Assembly (NCBI RefSeq): GCF_031143425.1
Contig: NC_090442.1
Span: 425,275,776 to 425,339,775 of the forward strand
DNA length: 64,000 nt
Source of the DNA: Pleurodeles waltl
Lineage: Eukaryota; Chordata; Amphibia; Caudata; Salamandridae
Direction of reading: 5' to 3'
Part shown: positions 21,994 to 35,035 of the stretch, piece by piece
How positions within the stretch are numbered: the first letter of the stretch is position 1
Layout: each line of letters starts with the position of its first letter
Position numbers and translations under genes: made by a program
Notes under the pieces: generated by a model
Seen by the model: only the letters and a program-made list of their open reading frames with translations
The model's database searches: none
What the model was told of the DNA's origin: nothing

Positions 21994-24144
21994 TGTGGGA
22001 AAGTGGGTTACTGCTTGAGGGGGTGGTGAAACCCTACTCAAGCACCAACCACAAGCACAAGAAAACCCCAAATTAACCTCTGCTCCACACTTTGGTAGTT
22101 TGGTATGGAGCAGTCAGGCTTTACTTAGAGGTAATATGTAAAGTTTTTATGCAGTGATTCAAACAGTAATAAAGTGGAACCCCAACACAAGAAAACTCCC
22201 AAACCAATTTAGTAACAGAGAGAAAGCCTAAATAAATACACCAAGATACACATGATAAAAATCCAATCAGTAGAACCAGAGATATGTGACTTTATATATT
22301 TCAGTAAAAATAGATCCAAATGCACAATGCACCAGCAGTGGATATCTGGTACTGCCGGATCGGGACAAAGCCACAAGTACAGGTCGACCACATTAGAGCA
22401 CAGGGTGGCTGCAGGGACTCAGTTAGGCCTGCAGAATAAGAGTATCTTAAATCCTGGTTGTGGAGCATTGCGAGGTCCTATGTCAGGGATGCATCACGCA
22501 GCTGAGGCGATGCGTCTGTTCTGAGGAGTTGCAATGCAAGTCCAGTGTCAAGGATGCGTCGTGCAGTTAAGGCGATGCATCAGTTCAGAAAAGCTGCTAG
22601 CCTGCCGTCAAGGAGAGATTTGAAATGAAAGGGCCTGTATCAGTGAAGCTCTGCACAGAGGCAGTTTCGCTGCGAGTTGAAAGGTCAATCCGCTTAGAAA
22701 ATCCTGGCAACAGTGGCGATGCATTGGTTCTGCTGGGGTTTGGGCTGCGCAGCAAATGAGATGTGTCAATTCTGCTGGATCCACAAATGGGCTGGCAGAG
22801 TCCCTTCAGGCCCACTTCCAAGGGTCCAGAATTGGGGTGGTACCACTTGGCAGCATAGGACTCACATATGGTAGCGTCCAGGTGCTGGGTTCAAGGTTAT
22901 TGGAGCCTTTTTTCCCTGAAAATATAGTCAGAAAGCCAGCCAACTAGGCCATGGAGCTACTCTGGGGTCTTGGGTTCAAAAGATGCAGGTCCATTCCTTC
23001 CCACCCAGGCAAGAGGGCAGCAGGCAGCAGGTCAGCACAGTAGAGTAGAAGTTCTTTCAGCAGCACAGCATTCCTTCTTCCTTGCAGAGTATCCACAGGT
23101 CCAGATGTGTACTAAAGAGTTGATCTCTGGGCTCCAACATTTATACCTGGGACTTATTATGAAGTGGGAGTAAGTTCTAGAGGTTTCCCTTTGAAGGCCA
23201 CAGGCATCCTGTCTTTCTTTTCCTGGCTCCAGACTACATACGGGGATATACAGCCCTTTGTGTGGGGGCAGTAAACAGCATATTCAAGTATGAATTGAGC
23301 TGTACCTAGCTCTGCTCGCCTATCCTGCCTATGATGACTCATCCGGGCACGTCTACACTCTCTGTTGTGTGTGGCTGTCTAGGAGGAATACACAAACCCA
23401 AATTGTCAAGTTGACACAGTCATGATACCCATAGAAAGGCTGCAGGCACTAAGTGGCTAAGGAAGGAAAATGCCAACTTCATAAAAGTAGCGTTTTCAAA
23501 ATTATAATTTAAAATCTGACTTAACCGTTAGAGAGGCTTTTCATTACAGTTCTAAAGACACGAAACATGGATGGGTAACCTGCTCCTATTTGGAAATTCT
23601 CACTTATTAAATCTAATAAGGTAACTCTAATGTTATCAAATGGGAGAGGCAGGCCTTGCAGTTGTGAAAAATGAATTTAAGAGTTTTTTAAAAATACACT
23701 GCACCCTGCACTCTGGGTTGTCCCAAGCTTTCCCTAGGGGCGATTTATATGTATTAAAAAGGAAGGTTTGGACCTGGAAAAAGGTTGGTGTGGCCAAGTT
23801 GAAAAATCGTGCACACACACATGCTGAAATGGCAGACCTGAGATATGTTTGAAAGGCTGCTAACATGCGTGGCACAAGAAGTTCTGCAGGCCTACTAGTA
23901 GCACCTAATTTAGAGGCTCTAAGCACAGGTAGTGCCACTTTACGTGGGGCTTACAAATACATTAAATATGCCAATTGGGTATAACCCAATTCTACCACAT
24001 TGAGGAGAGAGCAGAAGCTTTTTAGCACTGGTTAGCAGTGGTAAAGTGTGCAGAGTCCTAAAGCCAGCAATATAAAGTCAGGAAAAATGGAAGGGTGAAG
24101 TCAAAATATTAGGGGAAACCACAGCAAGAATGTCAGGTCTAACA
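21994..24144 (-). mobile_element. Old solo LTR (second, related family)
   Basis: It starts TGTGGGAAAGTGGG and ends GGTCTAACA. It shares the order of landmarks with the 11.6-kb LTRs (an opening block with locally repeated CTACTCAAGCACC, a CCGGATCGGGACAAAG-like segment, and a closing AAAGTCAGGAAAAATGG block) but has diverged widely. The flanks CTGAT and CTATT match at only 3 of 5 positions, so a target duplication is not shown. No internal region is present. Confidence 0.65.
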
Positions 24145-24960
24145 CTATTTCTTAAGCAACAGAATCCCAAAGATAAGAGAAAGTTGTATTTTGTCAAGTA
24201 TAACATGTGCTTCAGGCTTGAGTTAGTGATTCCCTGGTTCTCTGTTTTGTTTTCTATTGAGAGGTGGAGGTGGGTATTTTCATGTGTTATTTTGGAAGTT
24301 CTCCTTGGACCACTCTAGAAATCATGTCATGGCACAGGCAAATGTTGAACAGTAGGCAAAGTGATAAACACTGTGGTGAGCAATGTTTTTTTAAGGATGG
24401 GAGTGATGGTAGATAAATAATGATCCTGAAAAATACACTTTGATTCCGTATACTCTTGAAGTTATAATGCCTTTATAATCTTGAGAAGGTTAGAGATTTC
24501 TGGTGTTTAATCAGGACTGTTGGGTCTAACAATAGTCTGTTCAAAAGTGGAGTAAAGATAGCATGTTTGAAGGTGTAAGGAACAACTATGCTTACAAGGG
24601 AAGTGTTTATCACGGTTATGATGTCTCCTTTAAGTGATGGTGGAAAGTTCATTGCTAATAACAATTCTGTGGAGTTTGGCAAAATTGCTGAGGTGCTTCT
24701 GCAAGCTTTTTGGTGGGCAAAGAGCATCCCTCTGAATATATAAGCCCTGATATTGAATGTGATGGAGTGGAATTACTGTGTAGAATCAAAGTTGGCTGGT
24801 GGTCCTGCACCCAGTTTTCCCCGGTGTGAGAACACCATACTTGAACTTTCCTGCCAGCAATTTTGTCTGGAAAACCTGCATGTGGTTTTGGCTGCAGTGG
24901 CAGCCAAGCATTCCCCATTTTTTCCAGCCAGGGATAGCATATAATGACCCATTGCCAGAA
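24145..24960 (-). mobile_element. LINE relic, 5' part: L2-like reverse transcriptase fingers
   Basis: The minus-strand frame 24,473-24,727 contains INTSLVSIVVPYTFKHAIF followed by a PLL...LLDPTVL stretch. This is the characteristic N-terminal reverse transcriptase segment of L2/CR1-like LINEs. The rest is degraded. The fragment lies directly beside the LTR at 21,994-24,144, which most likely inserted into this LINE. Confidence 0.6.
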
Positions 24961-25188
24961 GTTACCTTTCCCTACCTAACTCCTCACACCTCCCTCTTGC
25001 TCCTGTTCTCCAACTTAAGGCAGAGGTCTACATTTACCACCTCAGTGCAAGTGTATACATTAAACTCCCTAGAACGTAGAATTCTATGTGTTTCTCTGAC
25101 CCATAAATATGGTACTACACAGTAGCTCCCTGTTTTATAGGGCTTAACTTATAATTGCCCTCTACTGCAGAAGATTTACCACACAGTA

Positions 25189-25432
25189 GGCCCAATTCAC
25201 AAAGGTAAACCTGGACGTTTAGTCTAAACTCAGACCAAACCTCTTCGTTTATGACTTAGGGAATTCACAAAGGGCATGTACGAGTAGTATCTTTACATCC
25301 GCACTCAGGGCGGAGATCCACTACATAAAAATACTACTCGTAATTGTCCTTTGTGAATTCCCAAAGTCGCAAACTTAGACGTTTGGTCTAAGTTTAGACT
25401 AAACGTCTAAATTTACCTTTGTGAACCAGGCC
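25189..25432. mobile_element. Foldback miniature element flanked by TA (mariner-like)
   Basis: The outer ends are GGCCCAATTCACAAAGGTAA and its inverse, with imperfect inverted arms that extend about 100 bases inward. Further inner pairs are ACGTTTAGTCTAAACT / AGTTTAGACTAAACGT and ACGAGTAGTAT / ATACTACTCGT. TA dinucleotides sit immediately outside both ends (25,187-25,188 and 25,433-25,434), as expected for Tc1/mariner-type integration. Non-coding, 244 bp. Confidence 0.8.
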
Positions 25433-25638
25433 TAGTGATGGTGAGTTTGCACATGAATTCACAGTTCTGCCAGTACTGTGTAACTTGGAATAAGAGCTAA
25501 AATATCTATTAGGAGCGGAGAATACTGACCTCTTTTTAATCAGTTTGGTTAGGAAAACCTGTCATTGACCTGAAATTAAAGTACTTAAGTACTATTGTTA
25601 ATTTGCTTTCAGAATAGGGTAAATATCTGTCTTCATGA

Positions 25639-26225
25639 CTGTTGGAAATGTCCCTTTCTGCAGTTTTACCCCCAAACCTTTTGCTATTTTTCTGACCTTT
25701 TTGTTGGCTTTAGGACTCTGGGCACTTTACCACAGCGAATCTGTGCTAAAGTGCATGTGCTCTCTCCCCTAAAATATGGTATGATTTGCATATTTAATTT
25801 ACCTGAAAGTCCCTTGTAAAACGGTATACCAAATACCCAGGGCCTGTAAATGAAATGCTACTAGTGGGGCTGCAGTGCTGGTTGTGTCACATTGACTTGG
25901 CATTTCAAACTACTTGCCAAGGCCTAAACTCCCCTTTTATTACACCTAGGTCACCCATCAGGTAGGCCCTAGGTAGCCATATGGGCAGGTGATCTGTAAG
26001 ATAGGACATGTACCTTTATGTTTTGTATGTCCTAGTAGTGCCAAACAGTCTATTATGTTTTTCACTACAGTGAGGGCTGCTCCTCTCATAGGTTAGCATT
26101 GGGAATTCCATTATTTACTTTTAAGTGCTAATTCCTGATCTGAGAGGAGCAGCATTGCCATGTTTGGTATGTTTGGAATGTCAGTAAGAAATCCTGCTTA
26201 CTGGTGTAGTTGGATTTTACATTAC
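25639..26225 (-). mobile_element. LTR-like fragment
   Basis: It opens TGTTGGAAATGTCCC and includes landmarks seen in the other LTRs (AAAGTCCCTTGTAAAACGGT, CCCAGGGCCTGTAAAT). The far end is not visible and no duplication was found. Strand is assigned by analogy with the TGTTGG edge of the other LTRs. Confidence 0.4.
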
Positions 26226-29111
26226 TGTTTTAGAAATGCCACTTTTACAAAAGTGTATACAGAGCACGAAAAGGGCAGCCCTATATAATAAGAACCTGGG
26301 CCGTTCAGTACTTTTTCAAAACAATTGTTCTTATCTAGCAATATATGTAAAATCAATGTTTAATAGAACAATAGCATTAATAATGTACTATAGGCTAAGT
26401 GGAAGGAAACCCCACCTATATTGGAAGAAGTCAGAACCCCATTGTCAGTTCAGTAAGGATTATATTTGCATAAAGCAAAACAAAAGACTGACACAATCGT
26501 AACAGTTTTAAATGCTTTGTGAAGTGGAAAAATGGTGTCCAAAAGCAAGCAGAACCCACAACGATAGTCCAGAATTCATATACGTTCCATATAATGAAGA
26601 CTAGGTTTCCTATACTCTAGATAAAAATGACCTTTGGAAAGTTATTCTCCAACTTTAACCCAATCAATCACAAAGGGTTATAACTCAAGGTTCACTTAAT
26701 TCCAGCCGATGGTGTTTCGACCCTTTAAGAATGAGGAGTCTCATCAAGACCAAGGGATACTTCGGACACCCCTTTACATGATATTATAGTCTCCACAATG
26801 AGTCTTTTGTGGGGTAACTAATGTCCAGAGAGGATAATTCGTTTGCACTGTACACAGCCAATATCCCATAATTAATGATCTTGTCTAGGCCGTCAGAATA
26901 AGAAACCTAAAACTATATGTAAAGAATAAATGGCCTCAACTTGGGTAATGAACGCAAGCAGAGTGAGGGCAGACCTTCAAATGAGGTCCCAGTGCCTATG
27001 GAAATTGCACCCATTCTGAGGATTAAGGTAGGGGGCAAGGATGAGCCTGTAATAGTAATAATAGTAATCTTAGGCTGTCCAGGCTGGATACTGCATAGAT
27101 TGTGGCGTGCTGTCTGGGATGGTTACTGCATACCCCATTGTTCAGGAACTCCAGGGCCATCAAAGATTCCTCCTGCTGCTGTATACTCAGTACCCCGTGA
27201 GTCCAGCATCTAGCAGGGGCGGTTTCTGTTTTTTTTGTTGCCCTCAAACCCATTTGAAAGTATTACTTTTCAATTATTTAAATTTTTTTTTAGCTGCAGT
27301 GGCAGCATGATCTGGACCAAGTTTGCAGTTTTCAGGCAAGTGAAGGAGGCGAGCAGAATCAGACGTGGGTGGGGAGTGGACCTTAAGTGGTTGAGTGACA
27401 TCATATTCAGCTGGGCCTCCTTGGCTTGATATACGCATGGCAGGTTGGACAGGTGCCTTGCTTTGCCCAGCCTGTCATGCGCACTTCATCCCTAGCCTAT
27501 CTGTAATGATAGGAGTCTGGGGGGATTGCTGTCAGAGCCTCCAAGTCTCCAAAGAAACACTAGCAGACCCTGACCGAGCCAATGCTCAGTGCTCTCATGC
27601 TCCGATACCGAATACACCAATAGGAGTTACTCTTGTTACACAACTGAGACAGAAACACTGCTCTAGAAAATAAATCTCCTGATTAAGTCAAAGATATTGC
27701 TCAGCCACTCAAAATCCCCTAATTCCAAAGCCCTTGATGTAATTAATGGCTTGGAAGTTGTCTGTGAAAGGATTTAATTTATTGATTCACTAAGGAACAG
27801 AACACGAGCTGGAGGAGGCGACGGGGGGAGTGAACTCGCAGAAAATGCATGTGCACCCTTTTCAGAAGTTTTAAAAGGCCTGTTCTGCAACCATTAATGC
27901 TGAATAAAACAGCAGCAGGAGCCGAGTGATCTACTTTCCTAGCACAGCAGGCAGCGCAGGTAAGGCAGGAGCACCCGCCTCTAAAGAATGAGGGTGCATT
28001 AGATGCCAAATACTTTTCAAGCTGGGCCCCAAAATTACCAATTACAGCTGCAAAAGGTGCCAGTCCTGGCAATAACAGATGATCTAATATGCATTCTACT
28101 CTTAATTTCACACAAAAACGTAAATCTGATTTAAACAATTCAAAAAATGCTTCTGAAATAGCTTTTTCGTGTTTAGCAAAATGTTATATCAGTGAAATAC
28201 TTTAACCACAGAAACTGTCATTTTAGTCCACGAATGTGAAATCTGTCCTCACAAAAACCTTAGGCAGATTCACAGAAAAAGTTGTGAAAATGTGGAGTTT
28301 AGGCATATCCACTGTGTACATTTCAGACTGGTTACCTCATTCACAAATGACGAGATGAATGGTAGTCAAGTTTAGGATTTTATTCAGATAAATTTATGGG
28401 TTACACAAACTAACCTGGCGTATGGCTATTTTGCCTATGCTTTCTAATGGCAAGCCTCCCCATGTGACATTACATTTACTCAGCTACCATCAGCAGTTGT
28501 GTTTTTAGGGAAATGTGAAACTGCGACCTGTGTCTGGCTGTTACTACACGCCATTAGGCAGTGTGAATTATTCTCGATTTTGCACTGCCCTGCAGGATGT
28601 GTGACTGGAAAGGACAGCCTTCTGACACACTGTGCAATGTTGTCAAAGCGATGAGTGTTGCGCGAATGAATGATTCATTCAAACACTCTCCCACAGTGAT
28701 AAACATATTAATCAGAGGCAAAGGAGAAATTAGACCTCTGATTTCGTGGGCAAGTCTTTGGGTATGGGAGCTGTGGTGTTGAGTACAAACCTTTGCTGCC
28801 AAATGTTACTGTAGGGCATGAGCAGATCCCTGGAAGTGCCCATTCTCTGAGGACGACGACGGGAACACGATTTATGATGAGTGAAGCATGTGAAGTAGAG
28901 TTTGGACATGATTTTGTAATTGGACACCTGAGGAGAATTTAGGAATATAGGAAGCCCATGTGCACATGAAATGGCAGTAAAGGGAGGGATAAAACTGTTG
29001 CACGTTTACTTTCAGATCCCTCAGCTATTTGAGGAAAAAGCTCACCCATTTTTACCAACCCGTTGGGTGTTGATGAATGGCTTGCTATTCAGAGACGGCC
29101 CTTCATGACAT
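26226..29111. other. No gene recognised
   Basis: Mixed unclassified sequence. Short frames at 26,236-26,502, 27,395-27,673 and 27,779-28,138 lack any recognisable domain and are treated as chance. No RNA gene, repeat boundary or splice-supported exon is visible. Confidence 0.4.
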
Positions 29112-29114
29112 TAT

Positions 29115-29712
29115 GGGGGTCATTCCGACCCCGGCGGGCGACGGGCGCCCAAACACCGCCCCGCTGTCAAATGACCGCGGGGAGCATTCCAACTTTCCAG
29201 CTGGGCCGGCGGGCGATCTTCAAAAGATCACCCGCTGGCCCAGCGGGAAAGCCCCAGCAAAGATGAAGCCGGCTCCGAATGGAGCCGGCAGATTTGCTGG
29301 GGTGTGACGGGTGCAGTTGCACCCGTCGCGATTTTCAGTGTCTGCCAAGCAGACACTGAAAATCTTAATGGGGCCCTGTTAGGGGGCCCCTGCAGTGCCC
29401 ATGCCAGTGGCATGGGCACTGCAGGGGCCCCCAGGAGCCCCACGACACCCGTTCCCGCCAGCCTCTTCCTGGCAGTGTAAACCGCCAGGAACAGGCTGGC
29501 GGGAAGGGGGTCGGAATCCCCATGGCGGCGCTGCATGCAGCGCCGCCATGGAGGATTCCCTGGGGCAGGGGAAAACCAGCGGGAAACCCTTTTCTGACCG
29601 CAGCTTTACCGCCGCGGTCAGAATTGCCCCGGAAGCACCGCCAGCCTGTTGGCGGTGCTTCCTCTGCCCTCTGCCCTGGCGGTTACAAACCGCCAGGGTC
29701 AGAATGAGGGCC
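29115..29712 (-). mobile_element. GC-rich hairpin-chain miniature element, copy 2
   Basis: The ends are GGGGGTCATTCCGACCC on the left and the inverse of GGCCCTCATTCTGACCC on the right, with TAT on both flanks (29,112-29,114 and 29,713-29,715). Its internal hairpins match those of copy 1 at 20,026 in reverse order. They include the GCTGGGCCGGCGGGCG stem, the GCCGGCTCC stem, GACGGGTGCA, GATTTTCAGTGTCTGC, the long GGGGCCCCTGCAGTGCC arm, the CATGGCGGCGCTGC stem, GACCGC and GGAAGCACCGCCA. Arms are conserved while loops and spacers differ. Non-coding, 598 bp. Confidence 0.85.
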
Positions 29713-29715
29713 TAT

Positions 29716-30786
29716 GTGTTTTTCTATTAAATCAATTTCCTTAGTTTTATTGATTCATTTCTATTCCTGTGGGCTGCTGCCCTGGTCTTTCTTTATTGAT
29801 TATGTACTATGCACAACATCTATATCACACTCAGCTCACACATTTTTGGCCTCTCTGCTGAAACAGAGCAATTGTCACTTATTCCAGTTGCTATTGCAAT
29901 TCTGTGCAATTGTGTGTGAAAGAGCTACACAGTTGCCAAAATACTGAGAAGTCAAAAGTAAATGAAAATACAATGCTTACAGGTGAGTCTGTCAGTTCTC
30001 TGTTTGGGGGTTGTGAGCAGTGAAGTAGATGTGAGAAAGTGCATTCAGGAGTCAGTGAAAGGAGGCTGCTGATGATGATAAGATATGAAGATGGATGAGA
30101 TGTGGAGAGATAAGCATTGCATGTATCTGATGTAGAACGAGCATAGAGGGCATGATTAAGACACTCTAAAGACCACTACCTCTCCCACAGGCCTCAGTAA
30201 TGTTTAACTCACAGGGTCACAAATTCAGAATTCAAACCTTTTTCAATATTATTTATAACAAAATCATTGTTTCTCATGTATCTTTAAACAGCCAACAACC
30301 ATTGACAAAGCCTGTCTGGTTTAATATATGTGTCAAATTGCTTGGTTATAAATCTGGATGCTATAACTGAAATTTCTGACTGACAGTCAGGTGGCACACT
30401 GTAGGAATTACAGAAGTTGTTTAAGCCATGTTCCAAATTACATAGGTCATACCCCTTTTCCTCTGGGTGTATCATTGCAGAGACTCAAAACCCATTAGCT
30501 TGGACTAGATTATAACTCTTCCAAAGTAAGTATGCATTAACTTGCCTTTGACGTATAATTTATGTGTTTGCTCCTCTTGCAAAACCACAATGCAACCTGT
30601 GTTTAAGGTAAGGAAAATGATGCTATATTATTTTTATATGGTGTCATAACTACAATTTCACAATTGCTTTACAAACTTCCTTGTGTTCTGAAAATTGCTT
30701 GAAAATGCTTCTTCCTATTATTTTTTCTAAAATATCCCAGGGTAACGCCCTTGAACCCTCCTTATGACGGTTGGGATCTCACACTA
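29716..30786. other. No gene recognised
   Basis: Unclassified AT-rich sequence with no supported exon, RNA gene or repeat edge. Confidence 0.4.
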
Positions 30787-32964
30787 TGTGAGAGAACAGG
30801 GCTGAATGCACAGGTCCCCTAACTTTTTGCCTCCATTTTTCACTTTTTGCTGTTGTTTTCCTGATTCATATGGTGCCCTGGGTACTGCTAACCAGTCTCA
30901 GGGCCTGTGCTCTGTGTAAAATCAGTATGCAAATTAGGCTAATTATAATTGGTTAAGTCAACCTACCTATAAGTCCCTAGTATATGGTAGGGCATGGAGG
31001 TTTAGGGAGCCCAGCATAGGTAGTGCACCCATAGGTGCACTGCTGAGGTGCCCAGTGCCATTTTAAAGGCAGGCCTGCCTTGCTGGCTGCTTTTAAATTA
31101 AAGTTATATGCAAATTCGACTTTGGAATTAAAAGTAGTTCCAAAGTCTTAAACTACCTTATTATTACATATAAGTCACCCCTAAGGTGTGCCCTATGTGC
31201 CCCTAGGGCTGGGTGCCATGCAAGTATAAGCAGGGACCTTAAAAAATAGTTTTATAAGCCCTGGTGAGGTAAAAACAGCCAAGTTTGTTTTTTCCTCATT
31301 GTAGTGAACGGCCTCCATAGGCTAGAATGGGGAGACTTTATTTTAATTTTAAAAGTCCCCTTACGTAACAGATACCAGAAGTTTGGTATCAAATTAATTA
31401 TTATGATAAATCTACAACTTGTTGGATTTAATATAACTTGTTCTGGTAAGGAGTTTTAGACTTTACCTGAAAAGTTGCCAACTTCAGCCCGGCAGTGTTT
31501 TTGCTGCTGTGCTCTGATTGGCCAGCCTCTGGCAGCCTGGCCAGGCTGTCTTGATGAGGTGTGAAGTGGCCTGGCTTCACACACAGAGATGTGCCTGTGG
31601 GAGGAGATCTCCCCTCAGCAGATGTGGAGGCAGGAAGGGGAGGGCTGCCAAACTGGTCTTCAAAGGCAGAGAAGGATATTTGGAACAACACAGCAACACC
31701 CCTACATCCTGCAAACCCAGACAATTAGGTGCCCCCTTGATTAGGGCAGGGCAGGAGAGGGGTGTGTTTAGGATTTTTAGCCACACCAGTTGGTGGGCTT
31801 AGCCAGATGTAACCTCAAAAAATCAGTTTCAGCCATGATGGATTTTTGAGGAATGTTGCTCCCTGGGATTGATTTTTGCCACACTTCCCAGGAAGTGGTC
31901 ATCACAGGGGGAAGGACCCTGCCCCTGATTGGAGAACCAGGCCCCCCTGTTTTTCACCCAGGAGCAGGGATCAAACTGGCAGACCTGCACACCTCAGATC
32001 CCATTCAGATTCCAACAAGGAAGAACTACAGGAGAAGAAGGACTGCCCTGCTGGACCCCTGACCTGCACCTGGACACTGCACTCTGGAGGACTGCACCAG
32101 CTGTGGTCTTCACCACTAAAAGGACTTTACCTGTCTTCTACGGCTTCAAGAAGGGACTCCCTGTTTGCTACAGGTACAAAGGAGCTGCCCAGAGTCCCCT
32201 GCATCAAATCCTGCAAGCAGAGCCCAGCTGACCAGCGTCCAGTGGCCATTTGAGGATTCTGAGCAGGTGCATTCTGGGAATTGTAGTCCCACATCCCAAG
32301 GATCAACTCAGAGCTTCTGGAACCTTGGATTAAGTTGTGGAAACTTCAAGGACACAAAAAGGACCTCTGGAAGAAGATCCATAAGTCTGGAGACGTTTGA
32401 AGCAACTCCATAAGTTGAAGAGGTGCATTGTGGGAGTTGTAGTCCGAGACCCCAAGAGGCACACCAGAGCCTCTGAACCCTTGGCTGGTGCTGTGGACCA
32501 CTTTCCTGAATCAACCACTCCTGAAAGTAAGTGTGACAGTGGTACCTCGTGGGTGGTCTGAAATCTGGACTTTGTTCCTTTCCAGTGTGACCTTTTTTAA
32601 CCCTTTGAGCACTAGTTGCTTCTATGCGCTAGAAAGCATTAATTCTTTAAAAATTCATATCTCTGGTTCCCCTTATCCGATTGTATTTGTTTTGGTGTCA
32701 TTTTAAAGATAACAATATAGTCTATGTTTATAAATTGATTTTGGATTTTTAAACTGTTTCCTGTGTTTTATTTAATTACCGTTTTGTGATATTTGAATGC
32801 TTTACGCTTTGTCTCCTAAGTTAAGCTTTGTCACTCGTTGCCAAACTACCAAGGGTTGAGCTGGGTTTAATTTACTGAGACCTAACTGGACCTAAGTGGA
32901 GGTTAGTGGCCTATTGCTAAATGTAGGTACTTACCTGCCCCTACCAATAACCCATTTTCCAACA
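30787..32964 (+). mobile_element. Solo LTR of the 11.6-kb retrotransposon family, plus strand
   Basis: It begins TGTGAGAGAACAGGG and ends CATTTTCCAACA, the reverse orientation of the LTRs at 6.8, 11.6 and 16.9 kb. Shared landmarks include GGCTAATTATAATTGG near the start and the closing block with GGTACTTACCTGCCCC. The flanks are CACTA (30,782-30,786) and CACTG (32,965-32,969), a 5-bp duplication with one change. Length is 2178 bp, and part of the CpG-rich middle present in the full LTRs is missing. Frames inside (31,518-32,253) are non-genic. Confidence 0.88.
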
Positions 32965-32969
32965 CACTG

Positions 32970-34179
32970 TACTTGCTCGCCACAAGGCACTCATCCCAAA
33001 CCTTTACGCCAACACATTCAAATGTCACCAGCCGCCACGGGCATATAAGGTGGACAAGATACCAATGCATCATTCTGCTGGTGACTAGCACTTCATCCTG
33101 CCTCAGAATAGCACTCTGTGCTGCTTGGGGGCTGATGCTGTGGTGTGGAGTTCAAACCTAGAAGTAGGGCCCCGGGCAGTGTGTGAACAAGCCAACTGAT
33201 CCGGCACTCCATGCGGTGACTGAGGGAGTGCTTCCAAGGGACTAAGCAGTTGCCCTTCTTCAAACTCTCCCCTCTCAGGCTGTGCGCGTTGTCCTGACAA
33301 CCAGGGCTTCCCTGGAGGTGCACAGCTGAGCCACGTTCTTGTTAAACACACAGCCCAGATCACGAGGGTCCCCCCCTGTGACAACACTCACCATGGTCTC
33401 CCCAAGGAGGGGTCACCTTAGAGGGAGGGCTGCCTCCCCGTGCCTCTGGGGAGTAGTGGATTGCCATGCCCACCTCTCAAATTGACCCCAAGGGTCCATC
33501 ACTGCACTGTCCTGTAGCAAGAGAGCCTCTGTAAGATGGGCTCCCACTGCAAGCTGTTTAGGAAAATTACAGCTGTCCTGTGCATTAAGGACAGTTGGAA
33601 TCAGAATATAACACCTGCAGGGGACCTAGCAAGGTCTCCTCACCGATTCTTGAAGTGTGTGGTGCCCCTCCTTTACATGGGTCATACCTGGATGATCTTG
33701 TGCTTGCTGGCTAGTGGAAGTGCCGGGTGGGTCCTCAATGGAGGCCCCTGCTAATAAGCCCGGCATTGCCAAACAAATAACTGTATCATGGGTAAGAGGC
33801 ACACTGGTGTCTCTGTGCCTATGCTTGGGGCCTAATTACTGTAGTAGATTTAATGGGAGCAGAGGTACGCCATTATCATTACTGTACTGATATGCGTACA
33901 GTAATTCATCTAATACTGGTGATTTACGGTGCCATTTGGTATTTCATGTATCTTTTCATAACCTAATTTGCGCTCTTGCACTTAATCGAATGTTCATTTT
34001 GTAACTTAGGCATTGACTGTTTATGTCCTGATTTCCTTGTGTTTTCCAGGATACCAATTACTAGTTCACTGTTGTTATAACATGCTTCATATGTCTAATT
34101 TATGTTGTTTTTGGTCTAGTGCAATACATGTACATTTTCTGAGTGGAGTCTCTTTTGTTGGGTATTCATTGTGTCACTG
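32970..34179. other. No gene recognised
   Basis: Unclassified sequence with only short chance frames (for example 33,103-33,387 on the minus strand). Confidence 0.4.
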
Positions 34180-34364
34180 GTGTGAGTGTGTTGTGCAAAT
34201 GCTTCACAAATTGCTTCCAATGATACGCCTGCCTGCTCTGCACCAAGCTACCAAAGGGTGAGCACAGGTTATCTTTGGTGTGTAACTTACTTACCCTGAC
34301 TAGAGTGGTGGGTCTGCCTGGCTTACGTGAATACCCTATCCAACCAGAAACCCCATTTCTAACA
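34180..34364 (+). mobile_element. LTR 3'-end fragment
   Basis: The segment CACCAAGCTACCAAAGGGTG...CCAGAAACCCCATTTCTAACA matches the terminal layout of the plus-strand LTR ending at 32,964 (AAACTACCAAGGGTTGAGC ... CCATTTTCCAACA). The 5' part is absent. Confidence 0.45.
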
Positions 34365-35035
34365 ATGACGGATATGAATTCCCTGTAGTCGACGATGAAT
34401 CCCTCTCTCCAGGTACCCCTTTGAATTGTTGAAAACCACACCATCGGACTAGACCAAGGACTACTTCCTGCATGGTCCCAGACATAGCATCTTGGCTAGT
34501 TCACTTATAACACTGCCAGTTACACAGTCCTGCATCCTGTTCACCTTACATTTTGCAGTCACGCTACTATCAGTGCCATTTTTATATACCAAAAAACTGT
34601 TGTATTATTTGAATGCATCACTTCTGCAGAGTAGTCATATTGGAAGAGATTCATTCTTTTCACTGATCTGCCCTTCTCTCTTCCATGCATCAGATCGGGG
34701 ACTGTCTTATTCCTCTTTTTCATGTTCAGTGTCACTAGGAGCTGATTGTCTTGTTAGGCTAGAACAGTACCCCACTTGTTTATCACCTGTGACAGGAGCC
34801 AGCCAAAATGTGGACCTTGTGAAATCAATGTCATGTCATTGTGGTCTTTAAATGGTTACAGTTTTGTTAATTTCCCATGACGTGCATTAGGTCCACCAAC
34901 ACATGGACCTGCAACATTTTATAGGGAGAAGTGTGGGAAAGCAAGGTGTTAAAACTTCGGCCACTGGCAGGAAGCATCTGTGATTTCTGTCACATAAGTA
35001 TTGGAAAAAATGTGTTTTTGACCCATACTGTCACG
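34365..35035. other. No gene recognised
   Basis: Nothing identifiable. The frame 34,492-34,851 has no recognisable domain. Confidence 0.35.

Noticed and set aside
26700..26770. GTTTCGACCC...TCTCATCAAGACC segment as part of a known repeat
   Set aside because: Similar phrases feel familiar from amphibian repeats, but no boundaries or coding evidence could be shown.
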